In this document: positions 15,799 to 24,798 of the stretch, one piece after another
Layout: each line of letters begins with the position of its first letter
Position numbering within the stretch: position 1 is the first letter of the stretch
Origin: Ruminococcus sp.
GTDB taxonomy: Bacteria > Bacillota > Clostridia > Oscillospirales > Acutalibacteraceae
Direction: 5' to 3'
Assembly (NCBI GenBank): GCA_017458845.1
Contig: JAFSZY010000004.1
Location: 1-64,000, forward strand
Length of the DNA: 64,000 nucleotides
Translations under genes and position numbers: made by a program
Notes under the pieces: model-generated
What the model was told of the DNA's origin: nothing
The model's input: only the letters and a program-made list of their open reading frames with translations
The model's database searches: none

Positions 15799-18700
15799 AT
15801 GAAAGCATTCAGAAAGACTTTGTCCGTGATAATAACGGTATTAATGGTTGTCGGAATATTTACGATTATACCGTTTACTTCTTTTGCCGCCGAGACAGAC
15901 AAATCACTCACAGGCATAGCGGCTTTTAATGACGTGAACACCAAAACTGTTGTCAAGTTTGATAACGGTGAGGAGCGTACCGTCAAAAACGCTATAAAGG
16001 CGGAAAGTCTGGAAAAAAACGACGTCATTAAGGACATAGATTCCTATGAAATTAAGTACAGAAACAAGAGCGTTGTCGAGGTTGAAGTCCGCAACTTCTC
16101 CAAGACAGGTTCGGCCTCTCCCTTGAACGGGTATTACACGATAACATTTATGCTCCCCGATACTCAGAAAGAGGTTTTTCTCACTGACCTCACAGCGGAA
16201 AATGTTGACGTTGTGGAGAAGAAGCTCATCGCCAATTACAACGGTCAAGACGACTTCACTATTGAGGAGCTTGATTTTATCGACGCCGAAAAGCAGCTCG
16301 ACAGCACGGACAATATGCTTTGTTGGGCAGGCACGGACTCAAATATGCTCCGTTACACTGGCTGGGCTGAGAAGGCGGGCTTTGAATCCGAAGACGACAT
16401 ACTTGATATTTACAGCCGAAGTTTTGTTGACGACGGCAATTATGTTGACTACGGACTCGAATGGTTTTTCGACGGCAAAGGCGATTCTACCGTAAAAGTC
16501 GAGGGCAGCGGCGGATTTCTGAAAGAGTATTTGCCCGACAATATTATCAATAATTACTCTGTGGAGAGGGATTTTGCCGAAAAAGGCCCTGATATGATAA
16601 GCGATTTAAAAGCGGGCAAGGGCGTTGGTTTGTCAATAAACTGGACTGATGATGAAGGGCATTTTACAGACTCGGCTCACGCTGTTACGCTGTTCGGCGT
16701 TGTAACGGATAAGTCATACGATGAAAGCGATTTGAACTACTACGATTCATTTATCATAGCAGACTCGGACAACAGCAATTCATATGATACATCCGATTCC
16801 GTAGCTGAGAAAGACCGTCATTTCGCTCCCAACACGAGGACTTTAATAGAGCTTGAACCGTTTATAAATGAGGAAGAATCATATTATACGGTAATCGGCA
16901 AGAATTACGGCGGCGCGCTGTATTGTTACACTACGCTGGAGCCCTATTCCGACGTGATGGAGCAATACAGGGAAACAAACCCAAAAGCTACTCTTAACAG
17001 GAACACATCTTATGACTTTGTCGTGAAGAACGCATATGTTTCCAATGTCGGGAACGGAGCTCAAAGTGAAAAAGTCTATACTGATAATGTAATTGTTTCG
17101 TGCGAGGTTAATGATATATCTTTGCTTACGTCAGATGACAGCAGTTACTACAATGGAGAATTACAGTTCACATTGCGCCTTTATAACGAGGCGGGAGCGG
17201 AAACCAAAAAGCTTTCTATGACAAAGAATGTCGCGCTTGATAACAGCATCGTCTACTTTGATTTTGACGCGGTTGATTTGAATGCGGGAAAATATACGGC
17301 TATGATTACCGTCAACGAGGACTATGCCGCGGAGGAAGCGTATTTTATAAACAACACAAGCGGTTTTGAGTTTGAGGTCGTTGATAAGGCTTACGATTTG
17401 TCAGGGGTAAAGCTGTCAATAGACAGGGATATTATCGAGTTTGACCGTATTGAGTTCAGTAAAAATGTCGGCTTGATTTATGACGGTCTGGACACCTGCG
17501 GGCTTTGCGCTGATTTTGACAACGCGACAGTTTACTCTTCGAATTTTATAGACGATAATTGGGATATGTGGACAGAAATCGAAAGCGAGGACAGCGGCTA
17601 CCACCCTGTGGGAAATAAGAAGGCGAAGGCTGCCAACGATACGGAATCATTAGATTCCGATTTGCCCGATAACGCTTTTGTCAACGCGGTGGGCAGCAAG
17701 GTTAAATTCAGACTTCAATTTATAAAGGACGGCGTCGCTTACAACGTGTTCTCGCCCGAGTATCCGCTCTCTCAGATGTCTATGGATGTAATTCAAACAA
17801 AAAACAACACGTCGGAATCATCTGTGATTCAACAGGGCGCAAGCAAGCTCAATGACGGCGAGCGGTTCGCTTTTACTGTCAAAAACACAAGCGTCGGCAA
17901 TCACGATGAGGCGATTACAGGAGAATTCTATCTGGCTGCCTTTGAACATGGTAAAGGAAATATGGACGATGACGGCTACATCGACGATGAAGAAGATGAC
18001 CGCGGAATACAACTCACCGAGCCTGTTTCGTTCAGTCTGAAAAAAGGTCAGGAAAGCGTGGAGTTTACGTATAATTTATGGGATGAAAATGTCAAGCTCA
18101 ACGATAGCTTCACTGTCGCTGTAATAATTGATTCACCCCAATACGGCTTTGCGAAATTTCTAATTTCAGAAGTAAAAGTTCAGGAAGACAAGAGCACGGT
18201 TATTACCACCGGCAAGGATATCTGTGACCCGAGCGACGGTATGATTTCACTGCGGGAGGCAGTAGCGTATGCCAATGAAACAGGCAAGGAGATTACAGTC
18301 GGCGAGAATGCGGGCGATTCGCTTTATCTTGCTTCCACTCTTGACATCAAGGGAAATGTTAAGATGAACGGTTATATATACAGCGATGATTTACACAAAA
18401 GCTCCCGCGTCGCTATTACCGCTTTCTTTGATGAGAATACTGAAACAGAGAAAAAGCTTCAGCTCATAAAAATTGACAAAGACGCTAATGTCGAAATCAA
18501 AAACACACAGCTTACTGAAGGATCGGCACAGAAAGGAGCGGCTGTATATATTGACGGCGGAAAACTGATTCTTGACAACTGTACACTTGGCTTTAACGAG
18601 GCTTCCTTGAAGGGCGGCGCAGTTTACCTCGACGGCGGCACAATGCTTGCCAAGAATACTGATTTTACATATAATAAAGCGCCTTACGGTACTGATATCT

Positions 18701-19821
18701 TTATTGACGGCGGAGCCAAGGCGGAATTGCTCAACTGCAACCTGACTCCTCAGATTGAAACAAGCGGAATAGTTTACAATTATAACGGCTCGCTCGATAT
18801 CATCAACTCCACAATAATCCCATATGACACAGATAATTATGACAACTACGGAAACGGCAAAGAATACAACCGCGCGATTATCTCAAACAAAAATACGAAT
18901 GTCGTGAACTCAATGGTATTCACCAGAAACGACACAGCTGTTTCGGGCGACGTCAACGTTTACTCAAGTGTTACAAACGGTTTGGATAAAGAAGTTAACG
19001 CCGACAGCAACACAATTGAACGCGAGATGGAGGAAATCTGCAAAATCACCGCGGACGGTACTCCGTATTTCAATTATTTTGACGCTGACCACTACGCGAT
19101 GTATCTGTCGGATGACGCGAAGCTTGGCTCCAAGACTTCCGTAAAGGACGGCAAGATTGTTCTCACGGATTCAAATGGCAATGTTACACAGACCGACGTG
19201 GCAACTTCGTTTACAGCTGAGGAACTGGCACTTGATATGATGGGTAACACACGCTCCACGTTCTTCGGCTCTTTCTCAGAGATTCTGGAGTTTGGCACTC
19301 TTCTTACTGACGAAAATACCACATTCACAGGTGTTGACAGTATGACCTATACAGGCAAGCCTCTAACTCAGAAATTCGCGGTGTATTTTAACGGCTGCGA
19401 ACTCGACTACGGAGTGGATTATGAGGTAAGCTACAATAATAACATAAACGCGGGTACGGCGACAATTACGGTTAAGGGTCTCAATAACTACAGAGGCTCT
19501 GTTTCGACAACCTTTAAGATTAAGAAAGCCGACAATCCGATGACCGTAAAGACCGTCAAAAAGGCTGTCCAATATTCCAAGGTTAAGAAAGCTAAACAAA
19601 CCGTAAAGAAAGCGATTACGGTCAAGAACAATAAGGGCGCTGTTTCGTATAAAAAGAAGAGCGGTTCCAAGAATCTGACAATTTCGGCTAAGGGTGTTAT
19701 TACGGTTAAGAAAGGCGCCAAGAAGGGCACCTATAAAATCAAAGTCAAAGTAACCGCCAAGGGCACTTCAAATTATAAAGCGCTCTCAAAAAATGTAACA
19801 GTTACAATCAAAGTAAAATAA
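15799..19821 (+). CDS. Large secreted protein: IdeS/Mac-like cysteine peptidase domain, CSLREA beta-helix, Ig-like and Lys-rich C-terminal modules
   Basis: 1340 residues. Signal peptide 1-31 (PFTSFAAE). Residues ~160-390 resemble the streptococcal IgG-degrading IdeS/Mac family (C66): DNMLCWAGTDSNMLRYTGW aligns with the DLLCGAATAGNML region (Cys175), SAHAVTLFG supplies His294, and IADSDNS matches the DSDS acid site (Asp322/Asp324). Next come beta domains (~390-780) with repeated VxN-x-S-V-G/N pieces, then a DGMISLREAVAYAN motif (~815; CSLREA domain) with a right-handed beta-helix (~860-1010). After it lies a YTGKPLTQKFAVYFNGCELDY Ig-like domain (~1178-1245) and a Lys-rich module (~1248-1340) that recurs in the protein at 41750. 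Likely surface-attached or secreted; its substrate is unknown and IgG cleavage should not be assumed. Ribosome site AAGGGGG. Confidence 0.75.
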   Translation: MKAFRKTLSVIITVLMVVGIFTIIPFTSFAAETDKSLTGIAAFNDVNTKTVVKFDNGEERTVKNAIKAESLEKNDVIKDIDSYEIKYRNKSVVEVEVRNFSKTGSASPLNGYYTITFMLPDTQKEVFLTDLTAENVDVVEKKLIANYNGQDDFTIEELDFIDAEKQLDSTDNMLCWAGTDSNMLRYTGWAEKAGFESEDDILDIYSRSFVDDGNYVDYGLEWFFDGKGDSTVKVEGSGGFLKEYLPDNIINNYSVERDFAEKGPDMISDLKAGKGVGLSINWTDDEGHFTDSAHAVTLFGVVTDKSYDESDLNYYDSFIIADSDNSNSYDTSDSVAEKDRHFAPNTRTLIELEPFINEEESYYTVIGKNYGGALYCYTTLEPYSDVMEQYRETNPKATLNRNTSYDFVVKNAYVSNVGNGAQSEKVYTDNVIVSCEVNDISLLTSDDSSYYNGELQFTLRLYNEAGAETKKLSMTKNVALDNSIVYFDFDAVDLNAGKYTAMITVNEDYAAEEAYFINNTSGFEFEVVDKAYDLSGVKLSIDRDIIEFDRIEFSKNVGLIYDGLDTCGLCADFDNATVYSSNFIDDNWDMWTEIESEDSGYHPVGNKKAKAANDTESLDSDLPDNAFVNAVGSKVKFRLQFIKDGVAYNVFSPEYPLSQMSMDVIQTKNNTSESSVIQQGASKLNDGERFAFTVKNTSVGNHDEAITGEFYLAAFEHGKGNMDDDGYIDDEEDDRGIQLTEPVSFSLKKGQESVEFTYNLWDENVKLNDSFTVAVIIDSPQYGFAKFLISEVKVQEDKSTVITTGKDICDPSDGMISLREAVAYANETGKEITVGENAGDSLYLASTLDIKGNVKMNGYIYSDDLHKSSRVAITAFFDENTETEKKLQLIKIDKDANVEIKNTQLTEGSAQKGAAVYIDGGKLILDNCTLGFNEASLKGGAVYLDGGTMLAKNTDFTYNKAPYGTDIFIDGGAKAELLNCNLTPQIETSGIVYNYNGSLDIINSTIIPYDTDNYDNYGNGKEYNRAIISNKNTNVVNSMVFTRNDTAVSGDVNVYSSVTNGLDKEVNADSNTIEREMEEICKITADGTPYFNYFDADHYAMYLSDDAKLGSKTSVKDGKIVLTDSNGNVTQTDVATSFTAEELALDMMGNTRSTFFGSFSEILEFGTLLTDENTTFTGVDSMTYTGKPLTQKFAVYFNGCELDYGVDYEVSYNNNINAGTATITVKGLNNYRGSVSTTFKIKKADNPMTVKTVKKAVQYSKVKKAKQTVKKAITVKNNKGAVSYKKKSGSKNLTISAKGVITVKKGAKKGTYKIKVKVTAKGTSNYKALSKNVTVTIKVK

Positions 19822-19848
19822 TTAAATCGAATGTTCACGGAGGTTATT

Positions 19849-20520
19849 ATGAGCAAAATAATAAAAAAAGCGTCGGTTTTGCTTCTCGCGCTGGTAATGG
19901 TTTTGTCGATTGCTGTTATGGCTGCAGGCTGCGGCGAAAAGGATAAAAAGACAAGCTCCAAAGCCAAAGCTACAACACAAGCTGTGGAGACAAGCGAAGA
20001 ATCTTCTTCTGCCGAGGAGACTCAGGCGCAGGATAACGACGATGACGACGGCTACATTGACGAACAGTCAGCAATAGCGAAGGTCAGAGAGCAGGCAGGT
20101 ACAGGCGCCGGTATAGACAGCTATTATAAGGGTACGGCTCCCGACGGCAAAAAAGCTTGGGTAGTAACCGTTATTCCAGTAACAACAAACGACGGTCCGA
20201 CCAGTGTAATCTACTATGTGAACGCTGATTTCTGCTATACAGAGACAACAACCGCTGACAATCCCGATTCGGACTCCGACAGCTCAAATTCCAGCAGTTC
20301 CAAATCAAGCGAAAGCTCGGGTTCGTATATCGACAGGGATACGGCAATCGCTACTGTTAAACAGCAGGCTGGCTCGGGCGCGACAGTTAAAGGCGCTGTA
20401 AAGGGCACGGCTCCCGACGGCAAAAAGGCGTGGGTTGTAACGGTTGAGCCGATAACCAACGGTCAGGGTCCCGACACAGTAACCTACTACGTAAACGACG
20501 GCTTCTGCTATATAGGATAA
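19849..20520 (+). CDS. Lipoprotein with two repeated PepSY-like domains
   Basis: Start at ATG 19849 because GGAGG lies 6 bases upstream; an earlier in-frame ATG (19831) precedes that site. 223 residues. Lipobox AVMAAGC, then a Lys/Ser/Glu/Asp-rich linker. Two copies of a ~62-residue unit (about 67-130 and 160-223) each read YIDxxxAIAxV...QAGxGA, then KGTAPDGKKAWVVTVxP and a TVTYYVNDGFCY-type strand. An Asp/Ser linker separates them. The helix-plus-strand layout recalls PepSY, but the Y-Y-V-N-x-x-F-C-Y end with a conserved Cys is not typical. Starts 28 bases after the large peptidase gene. Confidence 0.7.
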   Translation: MSKIIKKASVLLLALVMVLSIAVMAAGCGEKDKKTSSKAKATTQAVETSEESSSAEETQAQDNDDDDGYIDEQSAIAKVREQAGTGAGIDSYYKGTAPDGKKAWVVTVIPVTTNDGPTSVIYYVNADFCYTETTTADNPDSDSDSSNSSSSKSSESSGSYIDRDTAIATVKQQAGSGATVKGAVKGTAPDGKKAWVVTVEPITNGQGPDTVTYYVNDGFCYIG

Positions 20521-20544
20521 TTAAGTTGTTAAGCTAGTACAGAT

Positions 20545-20572
20545 AGCTGCCGCAAAATGCGGCAGCTTTACT
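20545..20572 (+). terminator. Intrinsic terminator after the repeat lipoprotein
   Basis: A perfect 9-bp stem AGCTGCCGC / GCGGCAGCT, loop AAAAT, followed by TTTACTG. Confidence 0.75.
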
Positions 20573-20598
20573 GTTATAGAAATTTTTTTAAATTATGC

Positions 20599-20627
20599 TT
20601 TACAAAACGCAAACGGCGAGTTATAAT
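20599..20627 (+). promoter_or_regulatory. Promoter of the tRNA-Ala gene
   Basis: TTTACA (20599-20604), 17-base spacer, TATAAT (20622-20627), 13 bases before the mature tRNA 5' end. Confidence 0.8.
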
Positions 20628-20640
20628 AATTCTTGTACTT

Positions 20641-20716
20641 GGGGGTATAGCTCAGTTGGAAGAGCGCTTGGTTCGCATTCAAGAGGTCAGGGGTTCAAAT
20701 CCCCTTATCTCCACCA
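20641..20716 (+). tRNA. tRNA-Ala (anticodon CGC)
   Basis: 76 nt with encoded CCA. Acceptor GGGGGTA pairs with TATCTCC and has the G3-U70 pair that marks tRNA-Ala. D-arm GCTC/GAGC, anticodon arm CTTGG-TTCGCAT-TCAAG with anticodon CGC at positions 34-36 (reads GCG), T-arm AGGGG-TTCAAAT-CCCCT, discriminator A then CCA. Confidence 0.93.
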
Positions 20717-20771
20717 AAAGAAAAAACGCCTTAACGGCGTTTTTTTCTTTTGTGTAATAAGGGGATTTGAA
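20694..20771 (+). terminator. Terminator nested in a long palindrome that starts in the tRNA T-arm
   Basis: The inner part AAAAGAAAAAACGCC / GGCGTTTTTTTCTTTT (20716-20751) is an intrinsic terminator directly behind the tRNA. The outer arms are TTCAAATCCCCTTAT (20694-20708, inside the tRNA T-arm and acceptor) and ATAAGGGGATTTGAA (20757-20771), a perfect 15-bp inverted repeat. Read-through RNA could therefore fold the tRNA 3' half into an alternative hairpin. Confidence 0.7.
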
Positions 20772-20887
20772 GCCGAGCGTTAAGAAAATCGTCCAGTGGA
20801 CGATTTTTAGGGAGGAGCGTTTATGATACTTTTCCACTAAACGTGAACCCAATAAGCGAGATGGAACATTTCGGTATATGGAACGTA

Positions 20888-20970
20888 CCTTATCTCCACC
20901 AAAAGAAAAAAACGCCTTAACGGCGTTTTTTTCTTTTGTCTAATAAGGGGATTTGAAACCGACCGTTAAG
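20888..20970. repeat. Second copy of the tRNA-Ala 3' end plus terminator
   Basis: Matches 20703-20784 almost base for base: the last 13-14 bases of the tRNA (CCTTATCTCCACC), the AACGCC/GGCGTT terminator and the AATAAGGGGATTTGAA arm, with a few substitutions near its end. The 103 bases between the copies contain a perfect hairpin, AAAATCGTCC-AGT-GGACGATTTT (20785-20807). Nothing coding is seen between 20717 and the promoter at 21052. Such tRNA 3' duplications are usual footprints of site-specific integration. Confidence 0.75.
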
Positions 20971-21051
20971 ATAATAAAAAAACATAAACACTATCTGTTA
21001 TTTTCCCTAGAATTACGTTATAGCATTATCGGTTTTTGTATATTATCATAA

Positions 21052-21080
21052 TTGATTTTTGGGTAGAGATATGTTATGCT
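21052..21080 (+). promoter_or_regulatory. Probable promoter of the ABC transporter operon
   Basis: TTGATT (21052-21057), 17-base spacer, TATGCT (21075-21080), 54 bases before the likely start. The -10 is weak. Confidence 0.4.
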
Positions 21081-21133
21081 TGCTTTAAATGTTTATAGGG
21101 TGAAATCCTAATACTATATGGGAGATGATCTGT

Positions 21134-21859
21134 TTGATTTGCGTACAAAACTACACCAAGAAGTACGGTGATAAAACGGTTGTGAACGATATCTCGTTCA
21201 CCGCGAAAGACGGCGCGATCACCGGATTTATCGGTCATAACGGAGCCGGTAAATCAACAACGATTAAAGCGATCACGGGCGTTATACGCCCGACAAGCGG
21301 TTCCATTACAATCAATGGGATCGATATTCAGAAGGACGGGAAAAAGGCGAAAAGTCAGTTTGGCTATGTTTCCGACAGTCCCGATCACTTTTTGAGACTC
21401 AGCGGCATCGAATATCTGAATTTTATGGCGGATATTTATGATACACCCTTAGAGGGAAGATCCGGGTTCATTGAGGATTACGCCAAACGCTTTGGCATTT
21501 ACGACTCGCTGAACAGCAAAATCCTCTCGTATTCTCACGGAATGCGTCAGAAAATCATGATCATGGGCGCGCTGATTCATAACCCGTCCGTATGGATTTT
21601 GGATGAGCCTTTGACAGGTCTCGATCCTCAGTCGGCATTTGAACTCAAACAGATGATGCGCGAGCATGTACAAAAAGGAAACTCGGTGTTCTTTTCTACA
21701 CATGTGCTTGAGGTTGCCGAAAAGCTGTGTGACGAGATTTGCATCATAAAAAAAGGAGAGCTTTTGTACTGCGGAACCCTTGATGAACTGAAGGAAACGC
21801 ACAAATCAAATGCTTCACTTGAAAATATTTTTCTTGAATTAACAGAAACAAAAGATTAA
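21134..21859 (+). CDS. ABC transporter ATP-binding protein
   Basis: About 241 residues. TTG at 21134 is preferred because GGGAG sits 9 bases upstream; an ATG at 21125 lies too close to it. Walker A GHNGAGKST, a Q-loop FGYVSDSPDHFLRLSG, a signature reading LSYSHGMRQK (family consensus LSGGQ, so the two Gly are replaced by Tyr-Ser-His-Gly as in the ABC-2 export subgroup), Walker B VWILDEPLTGLDP and switch FSTHVLEVAEKLCD. It drives the permease two genes on. The first of three genes in a cassette bracketed by tRNA-Ala 3'-end copies. Confidence 0.9.
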   Translation: MICVQNYTKKYGDKTVVNDISFTAKDGAITGFIGHNGAGKSTTIKAITGVIRPTSGSITINGIDIQKDGKKAKSQFGYVSDSPDHFLRLSGIEYLNFMADIYDTPLEGRSGFIEDYAKRFGIYDSLNSKILSYSHGMRQKIMIMGALIHNPSVWILDEPLTGLDPQSAFELKQMMREHVQKGNSVFFSTHVLEVAEKLCDEICIIKKGELLYCGTLDELKETHKSNASLENIFLELTETKD

Positions 21860-21874
21860 TTGGAGGTAGTAAAA

Positions 21875-22210
21875 ATGATTCAGTCTATTGCATTCGGTAT
21901 TTTAGGATTCGTTCTGATTATTTTAGGCATAAGGGTCCTTCTCACCGGTACACTTACAAAAAGCGAGGAGGCAAAAATTGCCTCGTATTCACAGAAAGGC
22001 GCACGCACTTACAAGTTAATCAATGTCGTGATGGATATCGTTGCCGGTCTCTTTTTGATTGGTGAATGTATTGTCGATTTTCTTGAGTACCAAAAAATTA
22101 TTAACGATGCTTTTTGGCTCAAAGCGATTATGTTCGGCGCTATTATTATAATGGTTATCATTTACTTTGTTATCGCGTCAAAATGCAAGAAGATGACCGA
22201 CGATGAGTAA
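21875..22210 (+). CDS. Small membrane protein of the ABC cassette
   Basis: 111 residues from ATG 21875 (GGAGG 8 bases upstream). Three hydrophobic segments at about 4-23, 50-68 and 78-102, with a short charged tail. Its stop overlaps the permease start by 8 bases, so the two are translationally coupled. No named family recognised; probably an accessory subunit. Confidence 0.7.
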   Translation: MIQSIAFGILGFVLIILGIRVLLTGTLTKSEEAKIASYSQKGARTYKLINVVMDIVAGLFLIGECIVDFLEYQKIINDAFWLKAIMFGAIIIMVIIYFVIASKCKKMTDDE

Positions 22211-23918
22211 TCAAAAAACAACAGGCGAGTTTTTTAAGGTAAGAAAGCTCATTTCCGTTTTGGAAAAATGCAACGGTAAATCGCAGATCGGCGGCAGTGA
22301 CGCGCTGATCTCACCGATGGCGGCGAAAATACTTGCCGCGGTCGGGCTGGTGTTCTTAACCGCGGCTTTGGCGGGGGTGGCTTTCTTTGCGGAACCCTTT
22401 ATTTCGCCGTACATCTCCCTGCGAGACTTTACAAATGTTTTGATGATGGGATTGCTTCTGTTCAGCCTTGTGCTCTCAGTCAAAAACATCGTCACTGTGC
22501 TGTACACGGCGGATGATCTTCCGGTGTTGCTTCCTATGCCGTTTTCAGCTGGACAGATCGTAATTGCCAAGCTGACCGTAACCTTGAAGTTCCCGGTAAT
22601 TCTAAGTGTAATTCTTATCAACGCGAGCTTTTTCGGCTTTGGCTTACGGGCGGGAATGGGAGCGGCGTTTTACATCGGTACGGTGCTTTCGAGCTTACTT
22701 ATTCCTGTGACAGGTCTTGCGATTGCCGCTCTGCTGACAGTTGTAATTTTCAGATGCTGCAGCTTTATTCGGAATCGCGATATGATGGTAGCAATCGGCG
22801 GTATCTTGACAATCGGATTGACAGTTGGCTATTTGATTGTCAACAGTATTATCAGCAACACTGATTCCCCTGACGCTGCTTTGAGTGCTTTTTCGACGTT
22901 TGCAGGCTTATCTGACTACTTCCCGAACGTCGCGTTTATGAACGGCTTTATGTTCGACGGCAATATTTTGGGGCTCTTTATCAGCCTCGGTATTACTGCT
23001 TTAGCTATCGCTTTAGCCTTGCTTGTTATCAAGCTGTTCTATCTGTCTACGGCGCTCTCAATGCAAAACACAGGCTCCGCCAAAAAGCCTGTTGAAGAAA
23101 GCATGCTTTCCGCTAATAAGAAGCGCGGTGCTCTGAAAGCGCTGACTTCTTATGAGGCGAAAAACGCGCGCAGGAATCCGTCTTATATGATTTACGGTTT
23201 TGCCATGACCTTTATCTGGCCGCTGTTTTTTGTTTTGCCGTTCGCTTTCGGCAATAACGCGCTTTTCAACCCCGAAAATGGTTCTATTGATACAAGCGCA
23301 GCGCTGATCTGCGCGCTGCTTCTCGGTGTTGCGGCGTCCTGCTTTGCCTGCGGCTTAAATAATTTGCCCGGAACCGCCTTTTCGCGTGAGGGCGAAAGCT
23401 TCTATATTTTACGCGCTATGCCGCTTGATTTTAAGGATTACTATAAGAGCAAGCTTCGCTTTTCCATGCTGATCTGTTCGCTTGGAAGCGTGTCGTACAT
23501 TCTGATTCTCGGTATCGTTTGTATTGTGACAGGTATTGTTCCGATTAGCGGCAGCTGGGTATTTCTGTATGGCGCGTTTGTTTGCGTGCTTTGCAACTTG
23601 ATCTTTGTCAACTGTATGCTCGTGAGCAATGCCAAGAGTCCTGCCTTTAATCGGGACAGCGAAACGGAAATATCACGCAAGCTGGGCAAAACAAACGCCG
23701 TTGCACTCATCATCGGATTTGTGATGTTTATTGCTCTGTTTGTTTTTATTGTTATTTCGGCGATTCCCGAGCTTTCCGCGATACTCCTTAACAGCACAAC
23801 GGTGACGGCTGCTGCTGTCACGGCTGCGGTATTTGCAATCGTAGTGTTAGTGATCGCTTTAGCAGTCAGCAAAACTTCCGTCAAAAAAGCGGAAAAGAGT
23901 TTAATTATTTTTGAATAG
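22203..23918 (+). CDS. ABC-2-type transporter permease
   Basis: 571 residues with about twelve hydrophobic segments spread over the whole length (for example 48-66, 78-100, 126-150, 155-185, 196-215, 252-280, 327-350, 366-385, 416-440, 450-475, 495-520 and 536-560). A cytoplasmic loop near 295-320 has KKRGALKALTSYEAKNARRN, and PLPMPFSAGQI-like and YILRAMPLDFKDYYKSKL segments lie before later helices; both match the permeases of ABC exporters of uncertain substrate in Firmicutes. It pairs with the ATPase at 21134. Export of a peptide or antimicrobial is plausible but not shown. Confidence 0.8.
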   Translation: MSNQKTTGEFFKVRKLISVLEKCNGKSQIGGSDALISPMAAKILAAVGLVFLTAALAGVAFFAEPFISPYISLRDFTNVLMMGLLLFSLVLSVKNIVTVLYTADDLPVLLPMPFSAGQIVIAKLTVTLKFPVILSVILINASFFGFGLRAGMGAAFYIGTVLSSLLIPVTGLAIAALLTVVIFRCCSFIRNRDMMVAIGGILTIGLTVGYLIVNSIISNTDSPDAALSAFSTFAGLSDYFPNVAFMNGFMFDGNILGLFISLGITALAIALALLVIKLFYLSTALSMQNTGSAKKPVEESMLSANKKRGALKALTSYEAKNARRNPSYMIYGFAMTFIWPLFFVLPFAFGNNALFNPENGSIDTSAALICALLLGVAASCFACGLNNLPGTAFSREGESFYILRAMPLDFKDYYKSKLRFSMLICSLGSVSYILILGIVCIVTGIVPISGSWVFLYGAFVCVLCNLIFVNCMLVSNAKSPAFNRDSETEISRKLGKTNAVALIIGFVMFIALFVFIVISAIPELSAILLNSTTVTAAAVTAAVFAIVVLVIALAVSKTSVKKAEKSLIIFE

Positions 23919-23926
23919 CTAAAAGT

Positions 23927-23961
23927 CCGGAGGTCAAGGATTCAAATTCCCTTATCTCCAC
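23927..23961. repeat. Degenerate copy of the tRNA-Ala 3' half, followed by a terminator
   Basis: GGAGGTCAAGGATTCAAATT... to CTTATCTCCAC matches the tRNA T-arm and acceptor end (20682-20714) with about five substitutions. Eight bases on, AAAGGCGCC-GTAT-GGTGCCTTTTT (about 23969-23993) is an intrinsic terminator for the ABC operon. It marks the right edge of the cassette that starts behind the tRNA gene. Confidence 0.7.
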
Positions 23962-24110
23962 AAAAAAGAAAGGCGCCGTATGGTGCCTTTTTGTTTTCCT
24001 AATAAGATGATGAAACATATTATAGATTTATCTTGATGTATTGCAATCGTTCTGTTACAATGGTATTAATCGAATTAGATTACATCAAATGATTTTATCA
24101 GTGAGGCAAA

Positions 24111-24668
24111 ATGTTCTTCAAAAAGAAAAGAATTTCTAAAGATTTGTATTCAGACATCCAAAACTACATAAGTCAAAATCTTATTGAAGCTCAGCCCGCG
24201 CCTGGGTTTGTCGGAGCTGCAAAAGGGAAGTTTGCTCCTATGGCTGTTCCGCGTGAAGTTCCTGATTTCGGAGCAGTGCGCGCCGAGTCCGCTGTTCCCG
24301 ATGACCTTGACCAAGCTCTCAAAAACATCGACGAAAGCTTTTCCGAGATGCTTCTGCGCAAGATTGACGAAAAGGGAATGAGCGACTCACAGTGCTACAA
24401 GAAGGCGATGATTGACCGCAAATTGTTTTCAAAAATCCGAGGGAACCGCCTGTATAAGCCGAGCAAGCAGACGGCTATTTCATTCGCGATTGCGCTGGAG
24501 CTCCCGCTCGATGAGGCTGAGGATATGCTCAGTAAAGCGGGCTACGCCTTGTCGCACAGCAGTAAGTTTGATATTATCATAGAATATTTTATTCTTAAAA
24601 AGAATTATAATCTCTTTGAGATTAACGACGCGCTTTACTCATTCGACCAGCCTTTGCTAGGCGGCTAA
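24111..24668 (+). CDS. Helix-rich regulator-like protein paired with vWA protein
   Basis: 185 residues. The first ~60 are a basic start (MFFKKKRISKDLYSDIQNYI) and an Ala/Pro-rich linker. Residues ~75-183 form an all-alpha domain with FSEMLLRKIDEKGMSDSQCY, RKLFSKIRGNRLYKPSKQTA and SFAIALELPLDEAEDMLSKA, then GYALSHSSKFDIIIEYFI. The Ser-x-x-x-Lys...Thr-Ala-x-x-x-Ala-x-x-L-x-L-x-x-x-E-A pattern resembles lambda-repressor-like HTH domains; the same C-terminal domain is known in clostridia beside macro-domain and vWA proteins. I infer a DNA-binding or adaptor role. Weak ribosome site (GAGG). Confidence 0.6.
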   Translation: MFFKKKRISKDLYSDIQNYISQNLIEAQPAPGFVGAAKGKFAPMAVPREVPDFGAVRAESAVPDDLDQALKNIDESFSEMLLRKIDEKGMSDSQCYKKAMIDRKLFSKIRGNRLYKPSKQTAISFAIALELPLDEAEDMLSKAGYALSHSSKFDIIIEYFILKKNYNLFEINDALYSFDQPLLGG

Positions 24669-24798
24669 ATTAATCTTGTCAGAACACATACCATAAGTGG
24701 GATATATTTTTTAGATAGGAACTTACAGTGTTTGACGTGGACAATCAAAAATGTCGCTTGACGGGCGACCATTCAAAATGTAATAGCTTATATAATAC

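Noticed and set aside
20557..20783. Two short plus-strand open frames across 20557-20783
   Set aside because: They run through the tRNA-Ala gene and its terminator.
21060..21133. Riboswitch before the ABC operon
   Set aside because: The leader is short and shows no known aptamer core or terminator/antiterminator pair.
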